From CAILZL01 sp049840395 (GTDB lineage Bacteria > Pseudomonadota > Gammaproteobacteria > Steroidobacterales > Steroidobacteraceae): a stretch of 64,000 nt of DNA. Positions within the stretch are counted from its first letter, which is position 1; the number at the start of each line of letters is the position of its first letter. The stretch lies in NCBI GenBank assembly GCA_049840395.1, contig JASGLD010000001.1, forward strand, positions 744,001 through 808,000, written 5' to 3'. The notes beneath the pieces are model-generated. The model was not told the origin of the DNA, did not search any database, and saw only the letters and a list, made by a program, of their open reading frames with translations. Both the position numbers and the translations under genes were made by a program. Below are positions 1 to 8,321 of the stretch, piece by piece.

Positions 1-415
1 GGCGTCCATCTTCGTTGAGTATCTGGATTTGGTTGATAGATTCGGCACCGGAGACACCGGCCTTACTGCGGCCATACGAACCTTCGAGGAAGAAGCCTTC
101 GGTCACGTGATAGGCGAGACGTGCGCCAATCACCGGGCGGCTGCCGAAATCTTCAATGCTCAATATCCCGCCATAAGCACCCAACTCGAAGTTCTCACTG
201 TCGATGTTCGGTGTCTTAACCTTGCGGCGCTCGATCTTGGGATCGATCACCGGTTCGGTTACCGCAGTGGTAGTGGGACCCGAAGCGGACTCCACTACCG
301 TGGCGCTGCTGGGTTCACTGTCTTCAGGCGCAGCTTTACGACCGAACAGGGCGCAGCCAGTGCTCAGCGAGGCCAGCAGGGGGATTAGAAGAAAAAGGCG
401 AAGCCTGCTTTCCAT
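1..415 (-). CDS. Outer-membrane beta-barrel lipoprotein, N-terminal part (cut by window edge)
   Basis: Only the first 138 or so codons are in the window; the gene runs off the left edge. Reading leftward from the ATG at 415, the protein opens with a basic n-region, a hydrophobic stretch and a lipobox (LSTGC), so it should be a lipoprotein. A Pro/Ser/Thr-rich linker follows, and then alternating strands (ELGAYGGILSIEDF, GARLAYHVTEGFFLEGSYG) typical of small outer-membrane barrels. The start lies 31 bp inside the upstream SH3 gene, which indicates translational coupling in the leftward operon from 3983. It resembles the OMP_myx_plus type of barrel domain, but that family call is from memory. 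Function unknown; probably an outer-membrane partner of the exported haem proteins encoded by the same locus. Confidence 0.75.
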   Translation of the reverse strand, partial: MESRLRLFLLIPLLASLSTGCALFGRKAAPEDSEPSSATVVESASGPTTTAVTEPVIDPKIERRKVKTPNIDSENFELGAYGGILSIEDFGSRPVIGARLAYHVTEGFFLEGSYGRSKAGVSGAESINQIQILNEDGR

Positions 416-1116
416 TCCGGAGTTTCCTCGTTTTCGTTACGGCTGGTGTAGGTGTAGTTGTAGTGATACTCGGCGCGTCCCATGAAGCGACGGCTGACGT
501 AGATACGCAGGCCACCACCGACATAGCTGAGCTGATCGGTGCTGTCCACTTCCTGTACCTGAGTGGTATGCGGCGAAGTATGGATCAAGCCCGTGCCCAG
601 CGAGAAATACGGACTGATGCGCCATTCTGGAAACATGGTGTGGGTCAATTCCAGCGTGCCCAGTTCGGCATTGCTGATATTGCCCAGGGCGTTGCCGATG
701 GTCAGTCCCACCGACAGATGGTCGGTCAGGCCATAGCTGCCTGTAAGTGAAACCAGGCTGGCGCCGCCGAAGTCACCCAGCATCAATGCACCTTCGAAAC
801 GACGGGTGGCAAGATTGGCCAGCGTCGGCACATCCAATTTCAATGCACCGCCATCCAATTCCAGCGTGGCCTGCAATTGTTGCTCGTTGACCCAACCTTC
901 ACGGCCCTGACGTTCGCGCACCAAGTACCAGCTGGTGCGCTGCTTCAGTACCTCGATCTGTTCGGCGCGCGCCACCACGAAGAACACCGGATAGCCCTTG
1001 CCCGGACCGGTGTGCATTTCCAGATAGGGATCAGCGACCACGGCGATGCGGGCTTCGTTCTTGGCAAAGGCGGTTGCAGTAACGAGCAACAGCAGTGTCA
1101 GGTACAACCCACGCAT
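385..1116 (-). CDS. Exported SH3-domain protein with C-terminal beta-barrel-like region
   Basis: 243 residues. A signal peptide (MRGLYLTLLLLVTATAFAK) is followed by a bacterial SH3 domain (about residues 22-85; note DPYLEMHTGPGKGYPVFFVVARAEQIEVL and W-Y-L-V-R) that may bind peptidoglycan or protein. The second half is a run of amphipathic strands ending in aromatic FAFFF, as expected for an outer-membrane barrel. I chose the ATG at 1116 over the TTG at 1119: it shares its A with the TGA stop of the haem protein upstream (TGATG), a classic coupled start. Its 3' end overlaps the next barrel lipoprotein by 31 bp, so the three leftward genes are very probably one mRNA. It may anchor or assemble the complex between peptidoglycan and outer membrane; that role is inferred. 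Confidence 0.8.
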   Translation of the reverse strand: MRGLYLTLLLLVTATAFAKNEARIAVVADPYLEMHTGPGKGYPVFFVVARAEQIEVLKQRTSWYLVRERQGREGWVNEQQLQATLELDGGALKLDVPTLANLATRRFEGALMLGDFGGASLVSLTGSYGLTDHLSVGLTIGNALGNISNAELGTLELTHTMFPEWRISPYFSLGTGLIHTSPHTTQVQEVDSTDQLSYVGGGLRIYVSRRFMGRAEYHYNYTYTSRNENEETPEWKAGFAFFF

Positions 1117-3983
1117 CAATTCTCCGGCGCCTTGAAGGGATCGTTATAGTACTGCGCGCCGATGTCCACCCACTCGGAGATTAACCGCAGTTCGCCGCTG
1201 CTCAGATAGCCGGCATGCGTTCCGGTACTGGTGAACTTGGTGAAGAAGCGCGAACCACGGGCATTGCGCGCTGATAGCGAGGCGCTGACCGTTTCGAATT
1301 TCGCGCAGGTTTGCACCATGGTGACCGGGTCCGTAACGAATTGAATGCAGTGATCCTGCAGCACTGTGCCGTTGAGTTCCAGTGCATTATCACCGAACAA
1401 CAGTTCGCGATAGGAAACGATGTGATCCGGGTTGTCCTCGGAGGCTTCGCTGGTCAATTCCAGCTGGCCTGCAGGTATCTGCGTGACATTGTTGGCTGTG
1501 CGCGTATGACAGCCGATGCATTGATGATTGACCTGCAGGCCGGTATTCGGATCGAGCACCGGATTATTCATGCTATCGACCACGGGTCGCGACAGTTCCC
1601 AGATCGGTTGCAGATGTTCGAGGTAGTTGATGGTGATGCGGCAGATGTTCGACCAGGTGGTCAGACAGATGCTGCTGGTGGGGGCGCGAGTCTGCAGACC
1701 ATCGGGGATGCCGTCATTGTTGGTGTCTACATTGACGTACTTCATGGCCAGATCGCCATTGCGGCAGGTGCTGTTGACGCTGGAGTAGGCGGCATTGGTC
1801 ATGATGGTGCAACCGGTGCGAGCACTGTTCCAGCTGCCGGGCATGGTCGGCCAGACATCGCTGTACTGCAGATTCACGCTGGGCGTGATCGATGCGCATT
1901 GTTCGTTGGCGCAGCTCCATACGGCCCGCGCCTGCGCCATGGTCTGGGCGCTGATGGCGGTGAAGTTAGTATTGGTATTGCTAAAGGTCGAACCCGCGGC
2001 GCCGGCATAGACGCTGGCAAAACTGCCGCTGCGACCATGCGAGCGACCGCTTTGGCCTACGGGTACGTTGGTGGAATTGGTATGGCAGCCATTGCATTGC
2101 ATGGTCTCACCCGGACGCACACTGATCCAGGCATTGTGCCGAGGGAAGGCGGAGATACGACGGCCATCGACATCGGTGACGGAAATCTGCACGGCGACAT
2201 TGCCCGGCAGTTTTACCTTCACTGAGCCATCCGGCTCCACCGGCACGTAACCGACGATTTCACGCAGGAAGCCGGTGAAGGGCGCGGCATCACCGAGATT
2301 GAAGTCCAGATCGAGATCGTCCAGAAAATCATCGTCGGGAATCGATACCGCTTTTTCGATGCGCAGGAAGCGCGCCGCACGATTGGTATAGGCCGCGTTG
2401 GTTGGATCGGAGACATTGGCAATGCTGGTGATGCCACCGCCCACTGCGCCGTCGAAGTCATAGACGCTGCGTATGTCCAGCACACCCACGCCTTCGCCTT
2501 TCAAAGTCGCATTGACGTTGGTGGTATCGGCATCCAGCGTATAGGGCAGGAAGGTGGGTGCGGTGTGCGGCTGTGCCACCACCACATCGCTCAACATGAC
2601 GCCGTCCACCGGTGCGACCACCGGTTGCTGTGTGCCGTCGTTGGGATTGAACATCCAGATGCCGTAAATCGGCGGTGCGGCGACGAACGCCGGATCGGCC
2701 AGACGGGCGCTGGTGCAATTGACGATGGCGCCGCTGCTTGGATCGACCACGCGGCACTGCGTCCACGACGCCAGAATACGATCGGTACTGTCCCAGAGCG
2801 GCGCGGCTGACACGAAACGACCGCCGATGGAAGGCACGCTCAGCAGACGCACATTATTAGGCGTCGCTTTGCTCGCGGCCGGGCCGCTGGGTGTGGCAAC
2901 GGTCTGGTTGTTTTCCACATAGGAACGCGTGTCGATGATGTATAGGTCGCCGCCGTACTCGGTGTTATTGAAGGGGCGAATCAAAGTCAGGATGCGACCG
3001 TCGCGCATCTCGCGTGCCTTGGTGAATTGCACCGTAGGATAGGTGGTGGCGCCGTTGACGTCGGTATCGGGAATGGTGGCATGGCTGGCTGAGCCGTACA
3101 GCAACTGCGTCTTGGTGCCATTGGGATTCGTCGTATAGAAGTGCACGCCATTACGACCGCCCGGCGCGTGATCCCAGCGACTGAACAACACGCGGCCATC
3201 CGACAGCACAGTGGGGTCCAGGTCATGACTTTGGTTGTAAGTGATTTGTTGAATGTTGCCGCCAGTGGCATCCATCACATGCAACACGAAGGCCGATTCG
3301 TCGCGATTCTCATCCTGGGCTTCGAACTGCGGCTTGTTTTCATCCAGCAGCACCGCCTTGGATTGATACTGACGTGTTGAGGCAAACAGAATGTGGCCGT
3401 CAGGTAGGTAATGCGGAGAAACGTCCTGACCTTCTTCAGCGATGACATTGGAGCTGATCACGCGGTGCAAAGTGTCCGAGGCAATGACGTATTCCCAGAT
3501 GTTCCAGGTGGGCGGATCCTTGTCTTCTTGATCGTCGCTCAACGGACCACGCATGGCGAAGATCACCTTGCTGCCATCGGCCGAGACATCCACATCTTTC
3601 ACATCCCAGCGCTGATTGGCGGGATGTACGCGTTCGGTGATGTTGTGTTCCGCGGCGCTGGGCGAAGCACGATCGCGCATATAAAGATCGGCGTTGGTAT
3701 TGAATACGCGCAGTCGACGCACATCGTCGAGATTGTCGTCCACCGCATCAGCGATATTCGGGGTGGTGCGCTTCACATAGAAAATCGGATAGTCGGAACT
3801 GGCGGCCGTGCCCGTTGAAGTAGATTGGCCGGAACCGATGCGCACTTTGTCGTCGTTGGTGCCGCTGCCGCAGGCAGTCAGTAACAAGCAACCCAGTAAT
3901 AACCAGGGGGTCAGTAAACCGGTCGTCAATAATTGGCGAGGGCGGAGCATCGGGGTGTGCATTGATCGCATCGCGAGCGTCAT
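1116..3983 (-). CDS. Hydrazine synthase alpha (HzsA)-like beta-propeller cytochrome c lipoprotein
   Basis: 955 residues. The ATG at 3983 has a GAGGA Shine-Dalgarno 8 nt upstream; an in-frame extension to 4061 lacks this. The signal sequence ends in a lipobox (LLTACGSG), so the protein is predicted to be membrane-anchored. Residues of about 70-450 contain PD40/WD40-like blades (DVSADGSKVIFA, PHYLPDGHILFASTRQ, LDPTVLSDGRVLFSRWDH), the fold and wording seen in HzsA-related proteins. Two c-type haem sites follow: CNGCH at 630-634 and CIGCH at 822-826, separated by a Cys-rich insertion. HzsA of anammox planctomycetes also combines a propeller with two haems, but no hzsB/hzsC partner is visible, so hydrazine synthesis should not be assumed. 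First gene of the leftward operon, divergent from three more exported CxxCH/Tat genes. Substrate unknown. Confidence 0.8.
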   Translation of the reverse strand: MTLAMRSMHTPMLRPRQLLTTGLLTPWLLLGCLLLTACGSGTNDDKVRIGSGQSTSTGTAASSDYPIFYVKRTTPNIADAVDDNLDDVRRLRVFNTNADLYMRDRASPSAAEHNITERVHPANQRWDVKDVDVSADGSKVIFAMRGPLSDDQEDKDPPTWNIWEYVIASDTLHRVISSNVIAEEGQDVSPHYLPDGHILFASTRQYQSKAVLLDENKPQFEAQDENRDESAFVLHVMDATGGNIQQITYNQSHDLDPTVLSDGRVLFSRWDHAPGGRNGVHFYTTNPNGTKTQLLYGSASHATIPDTDVNGATTYPTVQFTKAREMRDGRILTLIRPFNNTEYGGDLYIIDTRSYVENNQTVATPSGPAASKATPNNVRLLSVPSIGGRFVSAAPLWDSTDRILASWTQCRVVDPSSGAIVNCTSARLADPAFVAAPPIYGIWMFNPNDGTQQPVVAPVDGVMLSDVVVAQPHTAPTFLPYTLDADTTNVNATLKGEGVGVLDIRSVYDFDGAVGGGITSIANVSDPTNAAYTNRAARFLRIEKAVSIPDDDFLDDLDLDFNLGDAAPFTGFLREIVGYVPVEPDGSVKVKLPGNVAVQISVTDVDGRRISAFPRHNAWISVRPGETMQCNGCHTNSTNVPVGQSGRSHGRSGSFASVYAGAAGSTFSNTNTNFTAISAQTMAQARAVWSCANEQCASITPSVNLQYSDVWPTMPGSWNSARTGCTIMTNAAYSSVNSTCRNGDLAMKYVNVDTNNDGIPDGLQTRAPTSSICLTTWSNICRITINYLEHLQPIWELSRPVVDSMNNPVLDPNTGLQVNHQCIGCHTRTANNVTQIPAGQLELTSEASEDNPDHIVSYRELLFGDNALELNGTVLQDHCIQFVTDPVTMVQTCAKFETVSASLSARNARGSRFFTKFTSTGTHAGYLSSGELRLISEWVDIGAQYYNDPFKAPEN

Positions 3984-4493
3984 CGCAGAGTCCTCGCAGT
4001 GATTCCCATGTTTAAGTAGTGATGCACGGCCCCAAACCTGTTGAGCAACTCCGAATCCCAATGCAGCGCTTGGCTACATAACTTGCTAAGTCCACCCATC
4101 ATCGTGACGGGGAGGGCCTTAGACCGTTAACGATTTCACAGAAGCTGAGCATGAATTCGCGGTTCCATTCCGATCATCCGTGATCACCGCATGCGCATTG
4201 CCGCGGCTAACTGTGAACTGGTTCGCAAATGTCGGATCGCTTGATCGAATCGCCGCTGTTCGAAACGTGCAAAGTCGCGGCAAGACTACTGTTTACAAGG
4301 CTTTTCTCGCAGTTGTCTCTACGGTACGACGTAGTGCCGCTGAGACAGTTAAACGGCACATTAATCGCTACGTATATTGGCATCACCCAAGCGGCCGAAG
4401 CAGGCGCCTAAGCAGGCACTGAAGCAGGCAAGGGCCGGTGCGCAAGGGTCTGGCAGAACGTATACCGAACGGCTCACTACTAAGGGCTTACGA
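3984..4493. other. Divergent intergenic region between the two exported-redox operons
   Basis: About 510 bp separate the HzsA-like gene (leftward) from the CxxCH gene (rightward). Both operon promoters must lie here, but I see no convincing sigma70 hexamer pair or strong dyad. The only clear structure is a 12-bp triplicate repeat at 4395-4430. Short open frames at 4180-4422 and 4229-4411 have no Shine-Dalgarno or recognisable motif, and I do not call them. Confidence 0.5.
4395..4430 (+). repeat. Three tandem 12-bp repeats in the leader of the CxxCH gene
   Basis: Three consecutive units with the core GAAGCAGGC or TAAGCAGGC (4395-4406, 4407-4418, 4419-4430), differing at the first three and the last positions. 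They end 63 bp before the chosen start of the downstream gene. If translation began at the in-frame TTG at 4377 they would encode PKQA/LKQA repeats, but the signal peptide and a better start at 4494 argue that this is untranslated leader. Role unknown. Confidence 0.6.
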
Positions 4494-5726
4494 ATGAACA
4501 TCTCGATGGGAGTTATGCAGTCGCCGGCCACGTCCGCGCAGAGCGTGCAGGTTGCACGTAAGCGCAGTGGTGTATTGCTGGCTGCGATGGTGCTGGCTTT
4601 GATCGGTGCCGGTTGGCAGCATCCGGTGCAGGCTGCAGCGCGCGATCAGGCCAAGCGTATCCATGACCGTCTCACCGGTACGCCGCCCTCGGATACGCTG
4701 CTCACGCAGATGACGTCCATGGTGCAGGCGGGCAATGCCATCGGTGCGGCGCGTCTGGCCATCGATCCCAGCAATGCCGAGTCCAAGGGCTTCTACAGCG
4801 TCACGCTGAAAAACTTTGCCACGCCCTGGACCAATCGTGATCGTACCGTCTTCGCTCCTTTGAATGATTACACCGCCACTGTCATCGGCATGGTGCGTGA
4901 CAATGTGCCGTTCAATACCTTGTTGTCAGCAGATTTGTTGTACACCGGCAGCACTTCGGGTGCGCCTGCGTACTCGGCGCTCAACAACAATCACTACCAG
5001 TATCTCGAGGACCGCGATATCGATCTGCGCACTGCCCTGGTGTCGCAGAACCAGTCGTCGCTCACCGGTATTCCCGCCACGGCCACTGCCGGCGTGATTA
5101 CTTCACGCGCCGCAGCGCAGGCGTTCTTCATCGACGGCACCAACCGCGCCATGTTCCGTTACACCTTGCTCAATCATTTGTGCAACGACATGGAACAGGT
5201 GCAGGACACCAGCCGGCCACCGGATCGCATTCGTCAGGACGTGAGCCGCAGTCCGGGTGGCGACAGCCGTTTGTTCCTCAACGGTTGCGTCGGTTGCCAT
5301 AGCGGTATGGACCCGATGGCGCAGGCCTTCGCTTACTACGACTTCGACGAAACCCAGGGGCGCTTGGTTTATACCGGTGGTGTGGTGCAGCAGAAGTACG
5401 GCATCAACATCGACAACTTCAAGCCGGGTTATGTGACGCCGGACGATCATTGGAACAATCGCTGGCGTGAAGGTCCCAATAAAGTACTGGGTTTCACCGG
5501 TGCCACCGGTGCCGGCACGGGCGCCAAGAGCCTGGGCCAGGAATTGGGCAACAGTGATGCCTTTGCACAATGCCAGGTTAAGAAGGCCTTCAAGGCCGTG
5601 TGCCTGCGCGACCCGGGTAACAGCGCCGACCGTAGTGAAGTCGCGCAGATCACCAGCACTTTCAAATCCAACTACAGCATGCGTGAAGTATTCGCCGAAG
5701 CGGCGGTTTACTGCATGGGCGATTAA
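4494..5726 (+). CDS. Exported mono-CxxCH protein, DUF1592/planctomycete-cytochrome-like
   Basis: 410 residues. A long Sec-type signal region (KRSGVLLAAMVLALIGAG...VQAAA) directs export. One c-type haem motif, CVGCH, lies at residues 265-269, followed by SGMDPMAQAFAYYDFDE; that phrase resembles the haem-proximal segment of planctomycete-type DUF1588/DUF1592 cytochrome proteins. Upstream is an alpha-helical region with VPFNTLLSADLLYTG, which also occurs in that superfamily (membership inferred). The ATG at 4494 follows AAGGG at a usable distance; an in-frame TTG extension of 39 codons is repetitive and lies before the signal peptide. It is the first gene of the rightward operon, with 60 bp to the next start at 5787, and probably transfers electrons with the LamG cytochrome. 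Physiological substrate unknown. Confidence 0.75.
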   Translation: MNISMGVMQSPATSAQSVQVARKRSGVLLAAMVLALIGAGWQHPVQAAARDQAKRIHDRLTGTPPSDTLLTQMTSMVQAGNAIGAARLAIDPSNAESKGFYSVTLKNFATPWTNRDRTVFAPLNDYTATVIGMVRDNVPFNTLLSADLLYTGSTSGAPAYSALNNNHYQYLEDRDIDLRTALVSQNQSSLTGIPATATAGVITSRAAAQAFFIDGTNRAMFRYTLLNHLCNDMEQVQDTSRPPDRIRQDVSRSPGGDSRLFLNGCVGCHSGMDPMAQAFAYYDFDETQGRLVYTGGVVQQKYGINIDNFKPGYVTPDDHWNNRWREGPNKVLGFTGATGAGTGAKSLGQELGNSDAFAQCQVKKAFKAVCLRDPGNSADRSEVAQITSTFKSNYSMREVFAEAAVYCMGD

Positions 5727-5786
5727 GCCACGGGCAAGCACATGAATACCTCACGTTACACGAGTTCGCCTTGCGAGGATGGTCGC

Positions 5787-8264
5787 ATGCGTAATGCATT
5801 TGGAAAGGCCGCGTTCTGGATCAAGCAGACGGCGGTTCAAGCAATGGGCCTGGCGCTGTTGACCGGTTTGGCTGCCTGCAGCGGCGGCGCCGACACCGAG
5901 AAGAATGCCGATACGGCTAATGTGTCTGCCGCATCTTTCAACTACACCGGACCGGCAGCTAACTCTGCCGACGTACAGGCCTTCAAGAACGAGTTCTGGG
6001 TCAATGTAGTGTCGTCGTCGCGTTGCGGTGGTTGTCATACCGCCACCGGACAGGCGCCTAACTTTGCACGTAGCGATGATGTGAATCTCGCTTATCAGGC
6101 AGCGCTGCAAGTCGTGAATCTGGCGCAGCCGGATCAATCGCGTGTGGTGACCAAGGTGGTCGGTGGACACAATTGTTGGTCCAGCAGCACCTCGGCCTGC
6201 GGCGATATTCTGACGCAGTGGATTCGCAACTGGGCCAGTGCCTCCGGCAATACCGGCACGGGTACGCAGATTCAATTGGTGGCGCCAACCGATAAAGATG
6301 TGGGCTCGACCAAGACCTTCCCCACCAGTCCGAGCACCTTTGCCACCACGGTCTATCCGTTGCTGACACAGTATTGTTCCAACTGTCATGCTTCTACGGC
6401 GGCCACGCCGCAGAAACCGTACTTCGCCAGCAGCGATGTCAACGAGGCCTATGCCGAAGTACATACCAAGATCAACCTGGATTCCCCGTCGCTATCGCGT
6501 TTGGTGGTGCGTCTACGTGATGAATCGCATAACTGCTGGAGCAATTGTGCGGCCAATGCCACCACCATGCTCAATGCCATCAATACCTTTGTGGGAGGCA
6601 TTGCCAGCACGCAGATCGATCCTTCGCTGGTGCTGTCCAAGGCACTGACGTTGTATGACGGCACGGTGGCCTCGGGTGGTAATCGCTATGAGAGTCACAT
6701 GATTGCGCGTTACTTCTTCAAAGAAGGCACGGGCTCGGTGGCCAATGACACCAGCGGTGTCGATCCAGCAGCCAATCTGAGTCTGTCCGGTTCGATCACC
6801 TGGTCCGGTGGCTGGGGTCTGAGTGTGGCTACCGGCGGTAAGGCGCAGGCCAGCACCACCGCCAGCAAGAAAATTTCCGATCGCATCAAGGCTTCCGGTG
6901 AGTACACCGTTGAAGCCTGGGTGGCGCCGGCCAATGTGGCGCAGGAAGACGCCAACATCGTCAGCTACTCGGGCGGCAATACTTCGCGCAATGTGACCCT
7001 GGGTCAGCATGGTTATCAATACGAAGCCTATGCACGTAGCGACAAGACCGATGCCAATGGCGAACGCGTGTTGATCACCGCTGCCGGCGATCGCGATGCA
7101 CAGGCTTCGTTGCAGCATGTGGTGCTGACCTACGATCCGGTGAACGGTCGCAAGCTCTATGTCAACGGTGTGTTCACCGGCGATGTCGACTCGGCGGGCG
7201 GCGGTTCGGTGAGCAACTGGGACGATACCTTTGCCCTGGTGCTGGGTAATGAAACTTCCGGCACGCGTCAGTGGACTGGCTTGATCAAGTTCGTCGAAAT
7301 CCATGATCGCGCCCTGACCCTGGATCAAATACAACAGAACTTCGCTGCCGGTGTGGGCGAACGTTACTTCCTGTTGTTCAACGTCAGCACGCTGAGCGGT
7401 GTGGCGCAGAGCTACATCATGTTTGAAGTCAGTCAGTACGACAGTTATGCGTACCTGTTCAACAAGCCCACCTTCATCAGTCTGTCGCCAACAGCACAGC
7501 CTGGTACGCTGCCCATCAAGGGCATTCGCATCGGCATCAATGGTGCAGAGGCCAAGGTGGGGCAGGCCTACATCCCGCTGGATGTGACGGTATCGAATGC
7601 CAACTACAACGCGACTACCGGTCAGTTGTTGTCGAACATCGGCACCGTAATCGGTCTGGAGAAAGGTCCGGATTCGGATCTGTTCTTCCTGACCTTCGAG
7701 CAGATTGGTACTCAAACGCATGCCTACACCGATACCACGGTGTTAAGCACGGCTACGCCGGTGGATGCGACGCCTGTTTCCGATGTCGGTTATCGCCTGT
7801 TTGAGGAAATCGATGCCAGCATGTCCAAGATCACCGGTGTGCCGCGTACCACCACTTCGGTAAAGGCCACTTACGATCTGGTGAAGCAGCAACTGCCCAC
7901 CGTAGAAAACATGGATGGCTTCCTCAGTGCGCATCAGATCGGTATCGCGCAGCTGGGTAGTTCTTATTGCAGTGCCTTGGTGAACGACAGCACGCTGCGT
8001 GCGGCTTTCTTCCCAGGCTTTAACTTCAGTGCGTCAACCCTGGGTAACAGCACTGAACGCAATCTGGTGATCGATCCATTACTGGCCAAGACCATCGGTA
8101 CCGGTCTCGCGACTCAACCTGCAGCGGCCAATGTACGCGGTGAGTTGAACAGCTTGATGGATACGCTGTGTCCGGGCGGCACCTGTTCGGTAAGTCGTGC
8201 ACCCATCGTCGTCACAGCGGCATGTACAGCGGCGCTGGCCAGCGGCGTCACCACGATTCAGTAA
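5787..8264 (+). CDS. Lipoprotein with two tandem CxxCH modules and a LamG domain
   Basis: 825 residues. The lipobox LAACSGG marks it as a lipoprotein. The chosen ATG at 5787 has GCGAGGAT just upstream; an alternative in-frame ATG at 5742 lacks a ribosome-binding site. Residues of about 58-155 and 175-275 are a visible duplication. Each copy has a CxxCH (CGGCH 80-84, CSNCH 197-201), then P-x-F-A-x-S-D-D/V-x-N-x-AY, then SR-x-V and an invariant HNCWS (128 and 248) about 50 residues after the haem site. A concanavalin/LamG-type jelly roll follows (about 300-525; YTVEAWVAP, HVVLTYDPVNGRKLYVNGV, ALTLDQIQQNFAAG). The remaining 300 residues have no fold I recognise. It probably links haem electron transfer to glycan or surface binding, in the same operon as the Tat protein downstream. 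Confidence 0.8.
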   Translation: MRNAFGKAAFWIKQTAVQAMGLALLTGLAACSGGADTEKNADTANVSAASFNYTGPAANSADVQAFKNEFWVNVVSSSRCGGCHTATGQAPNFARSDDVNLAYQAALQVVNLAQPDQSRVVTKVVGGHNCWSSSTSACGDILTQWIRNWASASGNTGTGTQIQLVAPTDKDVGSTKTFPTSPSTFATTVYPLLTQYCSNCHASTAATPQKPYFASSDVNEAYAEVHTKINLDSPSLSRLVVRLRDESHNCWSNCAANATTMLNAINTFVGGIASTQIDPSLVLSKALTLYDGTVASGGNRYESHMIARYFFKEGTGSVANDTSGVDPAANLSLSGSITWSGGWGLSVATGGKAQASTTASKKISDRIKASGEYTVEAWVAPANVAQEDANIVSYSGGNTSRNVTLGQHGYQYEAYARSDKTDANGERVLITAAGDRDAQASLQHVVLTYDPVNGRKLYVNGVFTGDVDSAGGGSVSNWDDTFALVLGNETSGTRQWTGLIKFVEIHDRALTLDQIQQNFAAGVGERYFLLFNVSTLSGVAQSYIMFEVSQYDSYAYLFNKPTFISLSPTAQPGTLPIKGIRIGINGAEAKVGQAYIPLDVTVSNANYNATTGQLLSNIGTVIGLEKGPDSDLFFLTFEQIGTQTHAYTDTTVLSTATPVDATPVSDVGYRLFEEIDASMSKITGVPRTTTSVKATYDLVKQQLPTVENMDGFLSAHQIGIAQLGSSYCSALVNDSTLRAAFFPGFNFSASTLGNSTERNLVIDPLLAKTIGTGLATQPAAANVRGELNSLMDTLCPGGTCSVSRAPIVVTAACTAALASGVTTIQ

Positions 8265-8321
8265 CACATCGGCAACTCAGTTTAGAGAATTGGCAACAGC
8301 AAGGCTTACGAGAGACTCATC

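Noticed and set aside
1116..3983. Calling the HzsA-like gene a true hydrazine synthase subunit
   Set aside because: Only alpha-like propeller and haem motifs are seen. No beta or gamma subunit genes or other anammox genes are in the window.
4180..4422. Short frames in the divergent region of the redox locus
   Set aside because: No ribosome-binding site, no domain, and overlapping frames of equal quality.
6513..7721. 402-codon open frame on the minus strand inside the LamG lipoprotein gene
   Set aside because: Antisense shadow of a well-supported gene; the product is rich in His, Gln and Arg with no motif and no ribosome-binding site.
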